Below, piece after piece: positions 25,120-36,268 of a stretch of DNA of 64,000 nt (positions are counted from its first letter, which is position 1; each line of letters starts with the position of its first letter). The position numbers were made by a program, and so were the translations under genes. Source of the DNA: CAVVAH01 sp963746175 (GTDB lineage: Bacteria > Actinomycetota > Actinomycetes > JACCUZ01); assembly GCA_963746175.1 (NCBI GenBank), contig CAVVAH010000004.1, forward strand, positions 62,001 to 126,000, read 5' to 3'. The notes below the pieces were generated by a model. That model made no database searches, was not told where the DNA came from, and saw nothing but the letters and a program-made list of their open reading frames with translations.

Positions 25120-28100
25120 TCAGCCTCGGAGCAGGGTGCGGATGGTGCGCAGGGCGACGGAGAGCGTCGCGAGGTCGTAGCTGTCGAGGTTGACGATCTC
25201 GGTGAGCGTCGCCTCGGCGCGCGCCACGCCTTCGGCGTTCTGCTGCTCCCAGGACGTGATCCGCTCGGCGGGCTCGTCGCCGGACGACGTGGAGGTGAGC
25301 ACGTTCTGGGTGAGGCCGGCCATGGCGGCGTACAGGTCGTAGCGCAGGGCCGAGCGGGCCAACGCGCTCCAGCGGTCGTCGCGCGGCAGCCCGGTGATGC
25401 GCGTGAGCATCCGGTCGGCCTCGATCCGTTCCGAGATCGCGAAGTAGACCCCGGCGACCTCGACGGCGGGCAGCTTCTCGGCGTTCGCGATCTCGACGAC
25501 GTCGAGCATCGAGAACCCGTCGAGCAGCCCTGCCGCACGGTTCGCGAGCTCATGCGGGACCCCGAGGCCGCCGAACTCGGCGGCCCGCATGAGCAGTCGC
25601 TCCCGCTCGGCACCGACGAGCAGGGACGGCAGCAGCGGGACCAGCTCGTCGAACGCCGGCTGGAAGTGCTCGACCTCGTGCGCGACGTCGATGGTCGCGC
25701 GGCGCTGCTGCACCAGCCACCGGATGCTGCGGTCGAGCAGCCGCCGAGACTCCAGGTACAGCATCGACTGGACGGGTGTCGGCAGCACGTTGTCCAGCGC
25801 CTCGATGCTGTCCCAGTAGTCCTCGAGCCGGAAGATCTCGCGGACCACGCTGTAGGCGCGGACCACCTCGACCGGGCTGGCGCCGGTCTCCTCCTGCACC
25901 CGGTAGACGCAGGTCATGCCGCCGCGGTTGACCAGGTCGTTGGTGACCCAGGTGGTCACGATCTCGCGACGCAGCGGGTGGCTCCCGAGCCGGTCGCCGA
26001 GCTCGTCGACGAGGCGGTTCGGGAAGTAGCGGCGCAGCGCCCCGGTGAACCACGCGTCGTCCGGCACGTCGGACGCGAGAACCGTCGCGGTGAGGCTGAT
26101 CTTGGAGTACGCCGCCAGCACCGCGAGCTCCGACGACGTGAGGCCGGTGCCGGCGGCCTCCCGCTGCTCGATCTCGGCCTGGGACGGGAGGAACTCCAGC
26201 GCCCGGTCCAGCTCGCCCCGGGACTCCAGCGCGTTGATCAGCCGGCCGTGCACGGAGAGCATCGCCGGCGCCTGCACCCGGGCGTTGCCGAGCAGGACGT
26301 TCTGCTCGTAGTTGTCGCGCAGCACCAGCCGCGCGACGTCGTCGGTCATGGCGGCGAGCAGCGGGTTGCGGTGCTCCGCCGGCATCGCCTCGTCCCGCAC
26401 GGCCTGGTCCAGCAGGATCTTGATGTTGACCTCGTGGTCGGAGGTGTCGACACCAGCGCTGTTGTCGATGGCGTCCGTGTTGATGTGGCCACCCGCTAGG
26501 GCGAACTCGATCCGGCCGAGCTGGGTCAGCCCGAGGTTGCCGCCCTCCCCCACGACCTTCACCCGCAGGTCGGCGCCGTCGACGCGGATGGCGTCGTTGG
26601 CCTTGTCGCCGACGTCGGCGTGCGACTCGGTGCGCGCCTTGACGTAGGTGCCGATGCCGCCGTTCCACAGCAGGTCGACGGGGGCTGCGAGGATCGCCTT
26701 CATGAGCTCGGCCGGCGTCAACGACCCGACACCGTCGGCCAGGCCGAGGCGGGCCTGCACCTGTGCGCTGATCGGGATGGACTTGGCGGTCCGCGGGTGG
26801 ACCCCGCCGCCCGCCGACAGCAGCGACGTGTCGTAGTCGGCCCAGGACGAGCGTGGCAGGTCGAACAGCCGTCGCCGCTCGGCGTACGACAGCGCGGGGT
26901 CGGGATCGGGGTCGAGGAACACGTGCCGGTGGTCGAACGCCGCCACCAGCCGGGTGTGCTCGGACAGGAGCATCCCGTTGCCGAACACGTCCCCGGACAT
27001 GTCGCCGACGCCGACGACCGTGAAGTCCTCCGTCTGGGTGTCGAGGCCGAGCTCGCGGAAGTGCCGCTTCACCGACTCCCAAGCGCCGCGGGCGGTGATG
27101 CCCATGGCCTTGTGGTCGTAGCCGACCGACCCGCCCGAGGCGAAGGCGTCGCCCAGCCAGAAGCCGTAGTCGATGGCGACGCCGTTGGCGATGTCGGAGA
27201 AGGTCGCGGTCCCCTTGTCGGCCGCCACGACGAGGTACGGGTCGTCGTCGTCGTACCGCACGACCTGGGGCGGCGGCACGACCTGCTGCTCGCCGTCGAC
27301 GGCCACCAGGTTGTCGGTGACGTCCAGCAGGCTGCTGATGAAGGTGCGGTAGCAGGCGATGCCCTCGGCGAGCACGGCCTCGCGGTCGGTGGGGTCGGCC
27401 GGCGCGCGCTTGACCACGAAGCCGCCCTTGGCGCCGACCGGGACGATGACGGCGTTCTTGACGCTCTGGGCCTTGACCAGGCCGAGCACCTCGGTGCGGA
27501 AGTCCTCCCGGCGGTCGGACCAGCGCAGCCCGCCGCGGGCGACCGGGCCGAAGCGCAGGTGGACGCCCTCGACCCGTGGGCTGCACACCCAGATCTCGAA
27601 CTTGGGGCGCGGCGCCGGGAGGTCGGGCACCTTGTGCGGGTCGAGCTTGAACGCGACGTACGCCTTGGGTCGGCCGTCGGCGTCGGTCTGGAAGTAGCTG
27701 GTGCGCAGGGTCGCCCGGATGACGCCCAGCAGCGACCGCAGGATGCGGTCCTGGTCCAGGCTGGCGACGGCGTCGAGGGCGCCGGAGATCTCCTCGAGCA
27801 GCCCGTCGACGAGCTCCTCGGACCCGGTGCCGCCGGACACGGGACCGGCCGCGTTGCGGTGCGGGTCGAAGCGGGCCTCGAACAGCGCCACGAGCAGCCG
27901 CGCGAGGTGCGTGTTGGAGGTCAGGCACTCCTCGATGTACGTCTGGCTGAACGCCGTGCCGCCCTGGCGGAGGTACTTGGAGTAGGACCGCAGCACCATC
28001 GCCTGCCGCCAGGTCAGCCCGGCACGCAGCACCAGCGCGTTGAAGCCGTCGCTCTCGCACTCGCCGGACCAGATCGCGGCGAACGCGTCCTGGAACCGCT

Positions 28101-30009
28101 GCCGGGCGTCGTCTCCGATCGGCTCGACGGGCTCGTAGCGGAGGCCGAAGTCGTAGACCCACGCGGCCGGCAGGCCGTTGCGCTCGACGTGGTACGGCCG
28201 CTCGTCGACGACCTCGACGCCCATCTCCTGCAGCCGCGGCAGCACCTGGGACAGCGACACCGGCTCGCCGACGTGGAAGAGCTTCAGCCGTCGCACACCG
28301 TCGGTCGCGCCTCGCGGCGTGTAGAGCTGGAGGTCGATGTCGCCGTCGTTGGTGAGGGCTTCCAGCCGGTGCAGGTCGGCGACCGCGGCGGCGGCGGGCA
28401 GGTCCTCCTTGTACGCCTCGGGGAACGCATCGCCGTAGACGTTGGCCAGCCGGACCGCCTTCTCGAGGCCACAGCTGTTGCGCAGAGCGTCGAGGAAGTC
28501 GTCGTCCCAGGTGCGGGTGGCGAGCACGAGCTCGGCCTCGACGTCGGACGGGTCGATGTCGGGAACGGTGTTGCTGGGGTCGACGCGAACGACGAAGTGC
28601 AGGCGGGCGAGCACCGACTCGGAGACCAGGGCGGCGTAGTCGATGCTGGTGCCGTCGAAGGCGTCGAGCAGGATCGCCTCCATCGCCTGCCGGACCTGGG
28701 TGGTGTAGCGGTCGCGCGGCAGGTAGACCATGCAGGACATGAACCGCCCGTAGTCGTCCCGGCGAAGGAACAGCCGCAGCTGGCGGCGCTCCTGGAGGTG
28801 CAGCACCGCGATCGCGGTGGTCTCCAGGTCGTCGGTCGACACCTGGAAGAGCTCGTCGCGCGGGTAGGTCTCCAGGATCGCCAGCAGGTCCTTGCCGGAG
28901 TGGCTGTTGGCGCTGAACCCGCTGCGCGCCAGCACCTCCGCGGCCTTGCGGCGCAGCACCGGGATGTGGTGGATGCTCTCGTTGTACGCCGCCGAGGTGA
29001 ACAGCCCGAGGAACCGGCGCTCCCCCACGACGTTGCCGGCCTCGTCGAACGACTTGACGCCGACGTAGTCGAGGTAGGCCGGTCGGTGCACCGTCGAGCG
29101 GCTGTTGGCCTTGGTGACCACGCAGAGCGTGCGCTTGCGGGCCAGCGCCGCCACGTCGCGCGGCAGCCGTCCGTAGTCGGGGTCCTGGGGCTGGTCGGCC
29201 CGAAGGATGCCGAGGCCGCTGCCCGGGACCGCCACGAGCCGGTCCTCCCCGCCGTCGTCCCCGGGCCGCAGCACGTACTCGCGGTAGCCGAGGAAGGTGA
29301 AGTGCGCGTCGGCGAGCCAGCGCAGCAGCTCGGTGGTCTCCTCGACCTCGCGTGTGTCGACCCCCGCCGGCGGCGCCGCCGCGATCTCGTCGGCCACCTG
29401 CTCGGCCCGGGTCCGCATCTTCGGCCAGTCCTCGACGGCCTCCCGCACGTCGCGCAGCACCCGGTCGAGGTCAGCAGCGAGCTGGTCCCTCTCGGCCGCG
29501 TCGGGCTCCCGGTCGATCTCGATGTGCATCCAGGACTCGACGACGGCACCCTCGCCGCCGCCCTGCGCGGTGCTCGCGTTGCACACCTCGAGCAGCTGGC
29601 CGGCGACGTCGCGCCGGACCACGAGCTGCGGGTGGATGACGAGGTGGATGGCGCGCCCGTGCCGGCTCAGCTCGGCGGTGACCGAGTCGACGAGGAACGG
29701 CATGTCGTCGCAGACCACCTCGACCACCGAGTGCGGCGGGAGGCTGCTGTCGTCCTCGGCGTCCGGGGTGGACACCCGGACCGTGGCCGTGCCCTGCGGC
29801 CGGCTGATCGCCAGCTCGCGGTGCGCCAAGGGAGCGGCGAGCACCTCCTCGGCCGACCGGGCCACGACGTCCTCGGCGGCGACATGCCGGTAGTAGCGGT
29901 GCAGGAACTCCCGCAGGGTGCCGGTGCGGTCGTGCTCACCGTCGAGGGTCGCCGCCCGGTCGAGCAGCTCGTTCTTGGCCTGCTCCAGGGACGCATGCCT
30001 GTCCGTCAT
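25120..30009 (-). CDS. gdh: NAD-dependent glutamate dehydrogenase, 180-kDa class
   Basis: A 1629-residue enzyme converting glutamate to 2-oxoglutarate and ammonia. The size and the long N-terminal ACT-like regulatory region (about 700 residues) define the large GDH class of actinobacteria and proteobacteria. The catalytic part holds EVRVEGVHLRFGPVARGG-like sequence (RVEGVHLRFGPVARGGLRWS), VPVGAKGGFVVKRAP near residue 860 and GVGDMSGDVFGNGMLLS for NAD binding. MTDRHASLEQ at 30009 was chosen as the start; an ATG at 30021 and a GTG at 30087 with a GAGGGAGG some distance upstream are alternatives. It follows the tryptophan dioxygenase gene by about 150 bases on the same strand. Confidence 0.92.
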   Translation of the reverse strand: MTDRHASLEQAKNELLDRAATLDGEHDRTGTLREFLHRYYRHVAAEDVVARSAEEVLAAPLAHRELAISRPQGTATVRVSTPDAEDDSSLPPHSVVEVVCDDMPFLVDSVTAELSRHGRAIHLVIHPQLVVRRDVAGQLLEVCNASTAQGGGEGAVVESWMHIEIDREPDAAERDQLAADLDRVLRDVREAVEDWPKMRTRAEQVADEIAAAPPAGVDTREVEETTELLRWLADAHFTFLGYREYVLRPGDDGGEDRLVAVPGSGLGILRADQPQDPDYGRLPRDVAALARKRTLCVVTKANSRSTVHRPAYLDYVGVKSFDEAGNVVGERRFLGLFTSAAYNESIHHIPVLRRKAAEVLARSGFSANSHSGKDLLAILETYPRDELFQVSTDDLETTAIAVLHLQERRQLRLFLRRDDYGRFMSCMVYLPRDRYTTQVRQAMEAILLDAFDGTSIDYAALVSESVLARLHFVVRVDPSNTVPDIDPSDVEAELVLATRTWDDDFLDALRNSCGLEKAVRLANVYGDAFPEAYKEDLPAAAAVADLHRLEALTNDGDIDLQLYTPRGATDGVRRLKLFHVGEPVSLSQVLPRLQEMGVEVVDERPYHVERNGLPAAWVYDFGLRYEPVEPIGDDARQRFQDAFAAIWSGECESDGFNALVLRAGLTWRQAMVLRSYSKYLRQGGTAFSQTYIEECLTSNTHLARLLVALFEARFDPHRNAAGPVSGGTGSEELVDGLLEEISGALDAVASLDQDRILRSLLGVIRATLRTSYFQTDADGRPKAYVAFKLDPHKVPDLPAPRPKFEIWVCSPRVEGVHLRFGPVARGGLRWSDRREDFRTEVLGLVKAQSVKNAVIVPVGAKGGFVVKRAPADPTDREAVLAEGIACYRTFISSLLDVTDNLVAVDGEQQVVPPPQVVRYDDDDPYLVVAADKGTATFSDIANGVAIDYGFWLGDAFASGGSVGYDHKAMGITARGAWESVKRHFRELGLDTQTEDFTVVGVGDMSGDVFGNGMLLSEHTRLVAAFDHRHVFLDPDPDPALSYAERRRLFDLPRSSWADYDTSLLSAGGGVHPRTAKSIPISAQVQARLGLADGVGSLTPAELMKAILAAPVDLLWNGGIGTYVKARTESHADVGDKANDAIRVDGADLRVKVVGEGGNLGLTQLGRIEFALAGGHINTDAIDNSAGVDTSDHEVNIKILLDQAVRDEAMPAEHRNPLLAAMTDDVARLVLRDNYEQNVLLGNARVQAPAMLSVHGRLINALESRGELDRALEFLPSQAEIEQREAAGTGLTSSELAVLAAYSKISLTATVLASDVPDDAWFTGALRRYFPNRLVDELGDRLGSHPLRREIVTTWVTNDLVNRGGMTCVYRVQEETGASPVEVVRAYSVVREIFRLEDYWDSIEALDNVLPTPVQSMLYLESRRLLDRSIRWLVQQRRATIDVAHEVEHFQPAFDELVPLLPSLLVGAERERLLMRAAEFGGLGVPHELANRAAGLLDGFSMLDVVEIANAEKLPAVEVAGVYFAISERIEADRMLTRITGLPRDDRWSALARSALRYDLYAAMAGLTQNVLTSTSSGDEPAERITSWEQQNAEGVARAEATLTEIVNLDSYDLATLSVALRTIRTLLRG

Positions 30010-30158
30010 GATCGCCGACATCGTCGTCGCCGCCCACCCTGCTTCGCTCGCTCGTGGTGCCGTGCACTCGGTCACTGCCACGCCCACGTCGTCGGGGGCG
30101 CCTCCCTCAACCTAGCGCCGCGACGTACGGCACGGGCGGGCACCACCCGACGCGCGCG

Positions 30159-30992
30159 TCACAGGTGCGACCGGAGCTCCCAGAGCAGCGGGTAGTAGTG
30201 CAGGCCGAGCCGCGACCGCAGGTACGGCGAGCCGCTCGACCCGCCGGTGCCGGACTTGGTGCCGATCTGCCGCTCGACCATGAGCACGTGCCGGGACCGC
30301 CACATCGCGGCGTTCGCGTCGTGGTCGAGCAGCCGTTCGGCAAGCTCCCACACCTCGCCGTACCGCGGCCGGTTGGCGGCGACAGTGAGAAGCGACGCGG
30401 TGAATTGCTCGTCGTCGTCGGCCTGGAGCCCGGCCCGGCGCACGACGTGCAGGAAGGCGTCCCACAGCGACGGCTCCTCGAGCCGGAGCTCGAGGCGGGC
30501 CCGCTCGTCGGCCGTGAGGCCGCGGAAGCGCTCGAGGTAGCCGGGGTCCTTGGCGCCGGAGAGGAACTCCAGCTCGCGGAACTGCACGCTCTGGAACCCG
30601 CTGGCCGGCGCGAGCCGGTCGCGGAACACCAGGAAGTCCTGCGGCGTCATGGTCTCGAGCACGCCGACCTGGCGGATGAGCACGTCCTCGATGCTCACCA
30701 CGCGGCCGAGCAGGTGGCGGGCTCGCCAGAGGTGTCCGGAGAACATCTCCTCGCGGACGGCGCCCAGCTCGTGCAGCAGCTGCTTGAACCACAGCTCGTA
30801 GACCTGGTGGATGGTGATGAAGAGCAGCTCGTCGTGGGCGGGTGGGTCGGACTCCAGCCGCTGCTGGTCCAACAGCTCCTGTACCCGCAGGTACGACCCG
30901 TAGGTGAGCCGGGCGCCCTCCTCACCGAAGTGCCGGTCGGCGGCGCCGTCACCGGTCGCACCCGCTGCCGTGGTCTGCTCCGCGTCGGTCAC
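30159..30992 (-). CDS. kynA: Tryptophan 2,3-dioxygenase
   Basis: A 277-residue heme dioxygenase that opens the indole ring of tryptophan to N-formylkynurenine. Diagnostic segments are LTYGSYLRVQELL, FITIHQVYELWFKQLLHEL (His62), SGFQSVQFRELEFLSG, and RHVLMVERQIGTKSGTGGSS containing the axial heme His and the substrate loop. The GTG at 30992 lies 6 bases after TACCCT on the minus strand, a leaderless start. Kynureninase and formamidase genes are not in this window. It is transcribed towards gdh. Confidence 0.93.
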   Translation of the reverse strand: MTDAEQTTAAGATGDGAADRHFGEEGARLTYGSYLRVQELLDQQRLESDPPAHDELLFITIHQVYELWFKQLLHELGAVREEMFSGHLWRARHLLGRVVSIEDVLIRQVGVLETMTPQDFLVFRDRLAPASGFQSVQFRELEFLSGAKDPGYLERFRGLTADERARLELRLEEPSLWDAFLHVVRRAGLQADDDEQFTASLLTVAANRPRYGEVWELAERLLDHDANAAMWRSRHVLMVERQIGTKSGTGGSSGSPYLRSRLGLHYYPLLWELRSHL

Positions 30993-31047
30993 GCGCCGAG
31001 GGTAGTGCCGCCCGGGGGGTGCGGCCCGCGTCGGTAGTGTCGTTCGA

Positions 31048-31587
31048 GTGGTGCAGCCGGGGGACGTGGTCGACGTGCGGTTCACCAAGTGGGGCCGCGG
31101 CCGGCACTGGGAGTTCCCCGTCACGGTCCTCGGCACCGACGAGCACGGCGTCTGGGCCGGCGCCGGTGTCGGCACCCGGCTGTGGCGCCCCGCCGCGTCG
31201 TTCGTCTCGCAGTTCGACTGGGTGACGGTGTTCCCGCACGAGGCGCCCTGGGCGGCGTCCTTCTACGACTCCGAGGACCAGCCGGTCTCGATGTACGTCG
31301 ACATGACCACGCCGGCCGTCTGGACCGGCAGCACGGTGTCGATGGTCGACCTCGACCTGGACGTCGTGCTGGGCCGCGACGGCTCGCTGTTCCTCGACGA
31401 CGAGGACGAGTTCGAGGCGCACCGCGTCGAGCTGGCCTACCCCGCCGAGGTGGTCGCGATGGCCCGGCGCGCGGCCGACGAGGCCTTCACCGCGCTCGCC
31501 GAGGGGGCCGAGCCGTTCGGCAGCACCGGCGACGGGTGGCTCGCGCGCTGGCGGAGCCACCAGGTCGGCGCCGGTCGGAGCGGCTAG
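31048..31587 (+). CDS. DUF402 domain protein
   Basis: A 179-residue protein with the DUF402 core YVDMTTPAVWTGSTVSMVDLDLDVVLGRDG followed by LDDEDEFEAHR. The family includes nucleoside di- and triphosphatases of Gram-positive bacteria, and the acidic metal-binding residues (YVD, DLDLD, DEDEFE) are present here, so hydrolysis of a nucleotide is plausible but unproven. The start is one of two consecutive GTG codons, 7 bases after TAGTGT, diverging from kynA with only 55 bases between starts. Its 3' end overlaps the convergent VOC gene by 4 bases. Confidence 0.8.
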   Translation: MVQPGDVVDVRFTKWGRGRHWEFPVTVLGTDEHGVWAGAGVGTRLWRPAASFVSQFDWVTVFPHEAPWAASFYDSEDQPVSMYVDMTTPAVWTGSTVSMVDLDLDVVLGRDGSLFLDDEDEFEAHRVELAYPAEVVAMARRAADEAFTALAEGAEPFGSTGDGWLARWRSHQVGAGRSG

Positions 31588-32042
31588 TCCCCCTCGACGC
31601 ACAGGCAGAACGGGTGGCCGGCGGGGTCGAACATCACCCGGACGTTCGGCTGCGGCTGCTCGGTGGCCGGTGCAGCGCCGAGGGCGACCGCGTCGGCGAC
31701 CGCGGACTCGAGGTCGCCGACCTGGAAGTCGAAGTGCATCATCGTGCGCTGCTGGCCGTCGACGGGCGGCCACACCGGTGCCTGGTAGCCCTCCGCCTGC
31801 TGGAAGACGATGTAGATCGACCCCTCGGGCGCCGCGAGGATCGCCGTGCCCGGCTCCTCGTGCCCGACCGGCCAGCCGAGCAGCTCCGAGTAGAACCGTG
31901 CCAGCGCGCTCGGGTCCGGCGCCTCGATCGCGGTCCCCCACCACATGCCGGGCAGCCGCGACCGCAGCCGCGGCGCAGGCTGCGGCCGGGGACCGCCTTC
32001 GGCGTCGGAACCGGCGGCGGACTCCACGGGGGTCTCGGTCAT
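31584..32042 (-). CDS. VOC family protein (glyoxalase/dioxygenase fold)
   Basis: A 152-residue protein with one pair of beta-alpha-beta-beta-beta modules: AIEAPDPSALARFYSELLGWPVGHEE, then MMHFDFQVGDLESAVADAVALGA and the closing FDPAGHPFCLCV. The latter ends are typical of actinobacterial glyoxalase-like proteins of unknown substrate. The ATG lies 6 bases after TAAGGT, so it is probably leaderless. The proline- and glutamate-rich N-terminal 30 residues are variable in such proteins. Confidence 0.85.
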   Translation of the reverse strand: MTETPVESAAGSDAEGGPRPQPAPRLRSRLPGMWWGTAIEAPDPSALARFYSELLGWPVGHEEPGTAILAAPEGSIYIVFQQAEGYQAPVWPPVDGQQRTMMHFDFQVGDLESAVADAVALGAAPATEQPQPNVRVMFDPAGHPFCLCVEGD

Positions 32043-32121
32043 GACGGCACCTTAGGACAGGTTGCGGACGACCTCCGTCCGGATCACGTCGGCGTGGACC
32101 GGATGCCCTACCGTCGCGCCG

Positions 32122-32769
32122 GTGAGCCTCTCCGACGTCCTGCGCGCCGCGGCCGAGGGCCGTCATCCCGAGCCCGACGGGTCGGTCGACGTGCATGCCC
32201 CAGCACGGCCGCGCCGCCGGTGTCGTCGCGTTCTCCGCGCACTTCGTCGTGTCCGCCGACGTCGACCACCAGTGGGTGCGCGACCAGCTCCCGCCCGGCG
32301 ACTACTCGGCGCCGTTGGGGGCGCGGTTCCTCGTGGCCCTCGCCGACCGTATCGGCGCGGACATCGGGTCGATCGACGCGGTGCTGTCAGCCACCGACGT
32401 GGGCGACAGCCAGGCCGCGGACCTCGCCGACGATCTCGAGGAGATCGAGGTCCGCGAGCACCCGAGGGTCGTCCGAGCGCTGCGGTACCGCGACGACGTC
32501 CGGGTGTGGCGGACGCCGGGCGGCGCGGGCCACGTCATCGTCGGTCGCGGCCTCGCCGGTCGCTGGGAGACGGCCTTCGAGGTCGAAGCCGGCCGCCCGA
32601 GGCCACGGGCTCGGCCGCCGGCTGGCGATCGCCGCCACGGCGCTCGTCCCGGCCGGCGAGCCCGTCTGGGCCCAGGTCGCTCCGGGCAACGCTGCCTCGC
32701 TGCGGGCGGTGCTGGCCGCCGGGTACCAGCCGGTGTGCGGCGAGGTACTCCTCCCGCCGCGCTCGCTGA
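32122..32769 (+). pseudogene. GNAT family acetyltransferase gene with two frameshifts
   Basis: The protein sequence is spread over three frames. Frame 1 from the GTG at 32122 (8 bases after TACCGT) gives VSLSDVLRAAAEGRHPEPDG; after one extra base near 32194 the next frame gives GVVAFSAHFVVSADVDHQW through AFEVE; after a second extra base near 32586 the third frame gives the acetyl-CoA-binding HGLGRRLAIAATALVPAG and APGNAASLRAVLAAGYQP. The GNAT signature is therefore complete but unreadable as one chain. No frame-3 stop occurs before the convergent pruA gene, so the end given is the nearest stop (32769). Recent decay or assembly error are both possible. Confidence 0.7.
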
Positions 32770-32786
32770 CGGGCGACCTGTGGGGC

Positions 32787-34422
<1,636 letters not shown>

Positions 34423-34763
34423 GGTGCCACGGTGCAGACGGCAAGGTTGAGGGTGGTTTCTGACGGTCGCTCTCCCGCCGTCGGGATGCGGGTCAGAGCG
34501 GCCTGGGACGGGCGGCGGCAGGCTTCTGACGGTCCCTTTCCCGCCGTCGGCCGGTTGCTTTCCCGCCGTTGTGGGCCCGGCTCAGAGCGGCTTTGGACAG
34601 GCGGAAGCTGGTTGCCCGGCCGCTCGCCGCCGGCCCCTCTCCCACCGTCCCCCTGAGCCCTCCGGTGATCATGCAGTTCTGAACGCTGTGGACAGGCGAA
34701 ATCCGTTGTGCACAAAGGGTTTCCGGGGCTCCCAATGTCCGCCGTCTGCGCTAGGATTCGAAC
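34423..34763. repeat. Intergenic region with diverged direct repeats
   Basis: This 341-base divergent gap between pruA and the HNH gene has no convincing gene. TTCTGACGGTCGCTCTCCCG (34458-34477) recurs as TTCTGACGGTCCCTTTCCCG (34524-34543), both followed by CCGTCGG, and a third partial copy TTTCCCGCCGTTG lies at 34559-34571. TCAGAGCGGC also occurs twice (34493 and 34582), each followed by similar sequence ending GGCGG. The block looks like degenerate tandem duplication. Farther down are CTGTGGACAGG and TTGTGCACAA, AT-richer elements before the HNH promoter. Confidence 0.6.
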
Positions 34764-34773
34764 ATGTGTTCGA
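34752..34773 (+). promoter_or_regulatory. Leaderless promoter with LexA SOS box
   Basis: TAGGAT (34752-34757) lies six bases before the ATG at 34764. Immediately after it, TCGAACATGTGTTCGA (34758-34773) is an exact fit to the actinobacterial SOS box TCGAAC-N4-GTTCGA and spans the predicted transcription start and the start codon, so bound LexA would block the promoter. SOS boxes upstream of 13E12-family genes are known from Mycobacterium tuberculosis. Confidence 0.8.
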
Positions 34774-36268
34774 CCGTGAACAGCGTGGGGATCGAGGCCG
34801 GTGTGGCCGCGGCCGGCGCCGCGCTGACCGCCGCGTTGAGCGACGGGGTCGAGCACCTGACCCACGACCAGTCCGCCGCCCTGCTCGCCCAGCTCCGCGC
34901 GCTCGCTGGCAAGGTCGACGCGTTGGCGTTGGCGGTGGTCGGCAAGGTCGACGCCGACGGCACCCACGCCTACGACGGCTGCCTGTCCACCAGCGCGTGG
35001 GTGAAGGCGATCGGCCACCAGACCTCGTCAGAGGCGGCGCGCACCGTGCGGACCGCCCGGACCCTGCGGTCCGGGGTGCTGCCCAACACGTCCGCGGCGC
35101 TCGCGGCCGGGGCCCTGTCGGGCCGGCACGCGGCGGTGATCGCCGACGCCGTCAAGGGCGCCCCGGCCGGCGCGGTCGCCCTGATCGAGCCCGAAGCCGT
35201 GTCGATCGCCTGCGAGGGCGACGTGGCGGCGACCGCGAACGTGATGCGCGCCTTCACCCACGCCCTGGACCCCGACACGGCCGACGAACGCGCCCTGCGG
35301 CGCTACGAGCGGGCCGGGATCACGTTCCCCCCGCTGCTGGACGGCGGGTTCGCCATCGCCGGCACCGCCGACGAGACCACCGGCGCCGGCATCGTCGCCG
35401 CCATCGACGCCGCCTCCCCGCTGGTCACCGGCGACACCCGCACCGCGGCCCGCCGGCGCCTGGACGGGCTGCACCAGATCTGCCGGCACTGGCTCGACAG
35501 CTCCACCCCCGACAGCGACCCCGACGACGCCACCACGGACCCCACCGCGAAGCGGACCAGCAAGTCCAAGGCGCGACTCGTCGTCACCATCGACGCGCGC
35601 CGGTCTCGCCGGGCGGCACCTCACCCGGGGGCACCCTGACCTGGGCCGGACCCATCACCGCCAGCACCGCGCAGCGGCTCGGCTGCAACGCGACCGCCAC
35701 CTTCGTCACCCTCGACGAGCACGGCAACGTCGTCGAGGCCGGCACCAGCCGCCGGTTCTTCACCCGAAGCCAGGTCCTCGCGATGATCGCCCGCGACGGC
35801 GACACCTGCGCCGCACCGTTCTGCGACCGGCCCGCCGCCTGGTCCGACGGACACCACCTCACCCCCGTCTCCCAAGGCGGCACCACCACCATCGCCAACG
35901 GCGCCCTCCCGTGCGAAGGCCACCACGTCCAGCTCCACGAAGGCCACTGGACACTCGAACGCCTCCCCGACGGCCGCTACCTCCTGCGCCACCGCGACGG
36001 CCGCACCCTCGGACCCGAACCACCCCGACCCGGCCACCACCGACCACCACCCGAGCCAGCCACCCGAACCACCACCCGACGAGTAGCGAGACACGAGCGA
36101 CGGTGCAACAGCGGAACGGCATTCTCGTGGGCCCGGCTCGGTCCGACGCAGCCCAGCCGGGAGGCACCGGTGGCGGTGGCTGCGATGAGTTCTCCCGCTG
36201 CGGGACGTCTGATAGACGTCCTGTGGTCACGGCGGAAGGCTGAACATGCGCAAGGTTCTCGCCTATGA
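34764..36268 (+). pseudogene. DUF222/HNH endonuclease, 13E12 repeat family, frameshifted
   Basis: The 5' part encodes a DUF222 domain (GAALTAALSDGVEHLTHDQS, LSTSAWVKAIGHQTSSEAARTV, RRYERAGITFPPLL, KARLVVTID). Near 35600 the frame changes by one base; the new frame gives GGTLTWAGPITASTAQRLGC and the HNH nuclease: CAAPFCDRP with paired cysteines, SDGHHLTPVSQGGTTTIANG and CEGHHVQLHEG. These multicopy genes are the REP13E12 family of actinobacteria, thought to be mobile or recombination-prone. The conserved part ends near 36030; the frame then drifts through low-complexity sequence to a stop at 36268. Expression is probably LexA-controlled. Confidence 0.75.
36203..36221 (+). promoter_or_regulatory. 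Palindrome upstream of the DHFR-like gene
   Basis: GGACGTCT-GAT-AGACGTCC is a perfect 8-bp dyad with a 3-base centre, 24 bases before the ATG at 36246. GATAGA within it could be the -10, making this an operator; a transcription-ending hairpin for the HNH gene is the alternative. Confidence 0.45.

Noticed and set aside
26620..30195. Plus-strand frame of 1191 codons antisense to glutamate dehydrogenase
   Set aside because: Low-complexity RR/GG/VV composition, no ribosome binding site or homology; it is the complement of a well-supported gene.
32062..32769. A single 235-codon gene in frame 1 replacing the GNAT pseudogene
   Set aside because: After residue 46 the frame turns into Arg-rich nonsense, while the GNAT motifs appear in the other two frames.
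34458..34571. CRISPR-like array suggested by repeated TTTCCCGCCGT units
   Set aside because: Only two full copies with variable spacing and sequence, no spacers of equal length and no cas genes.
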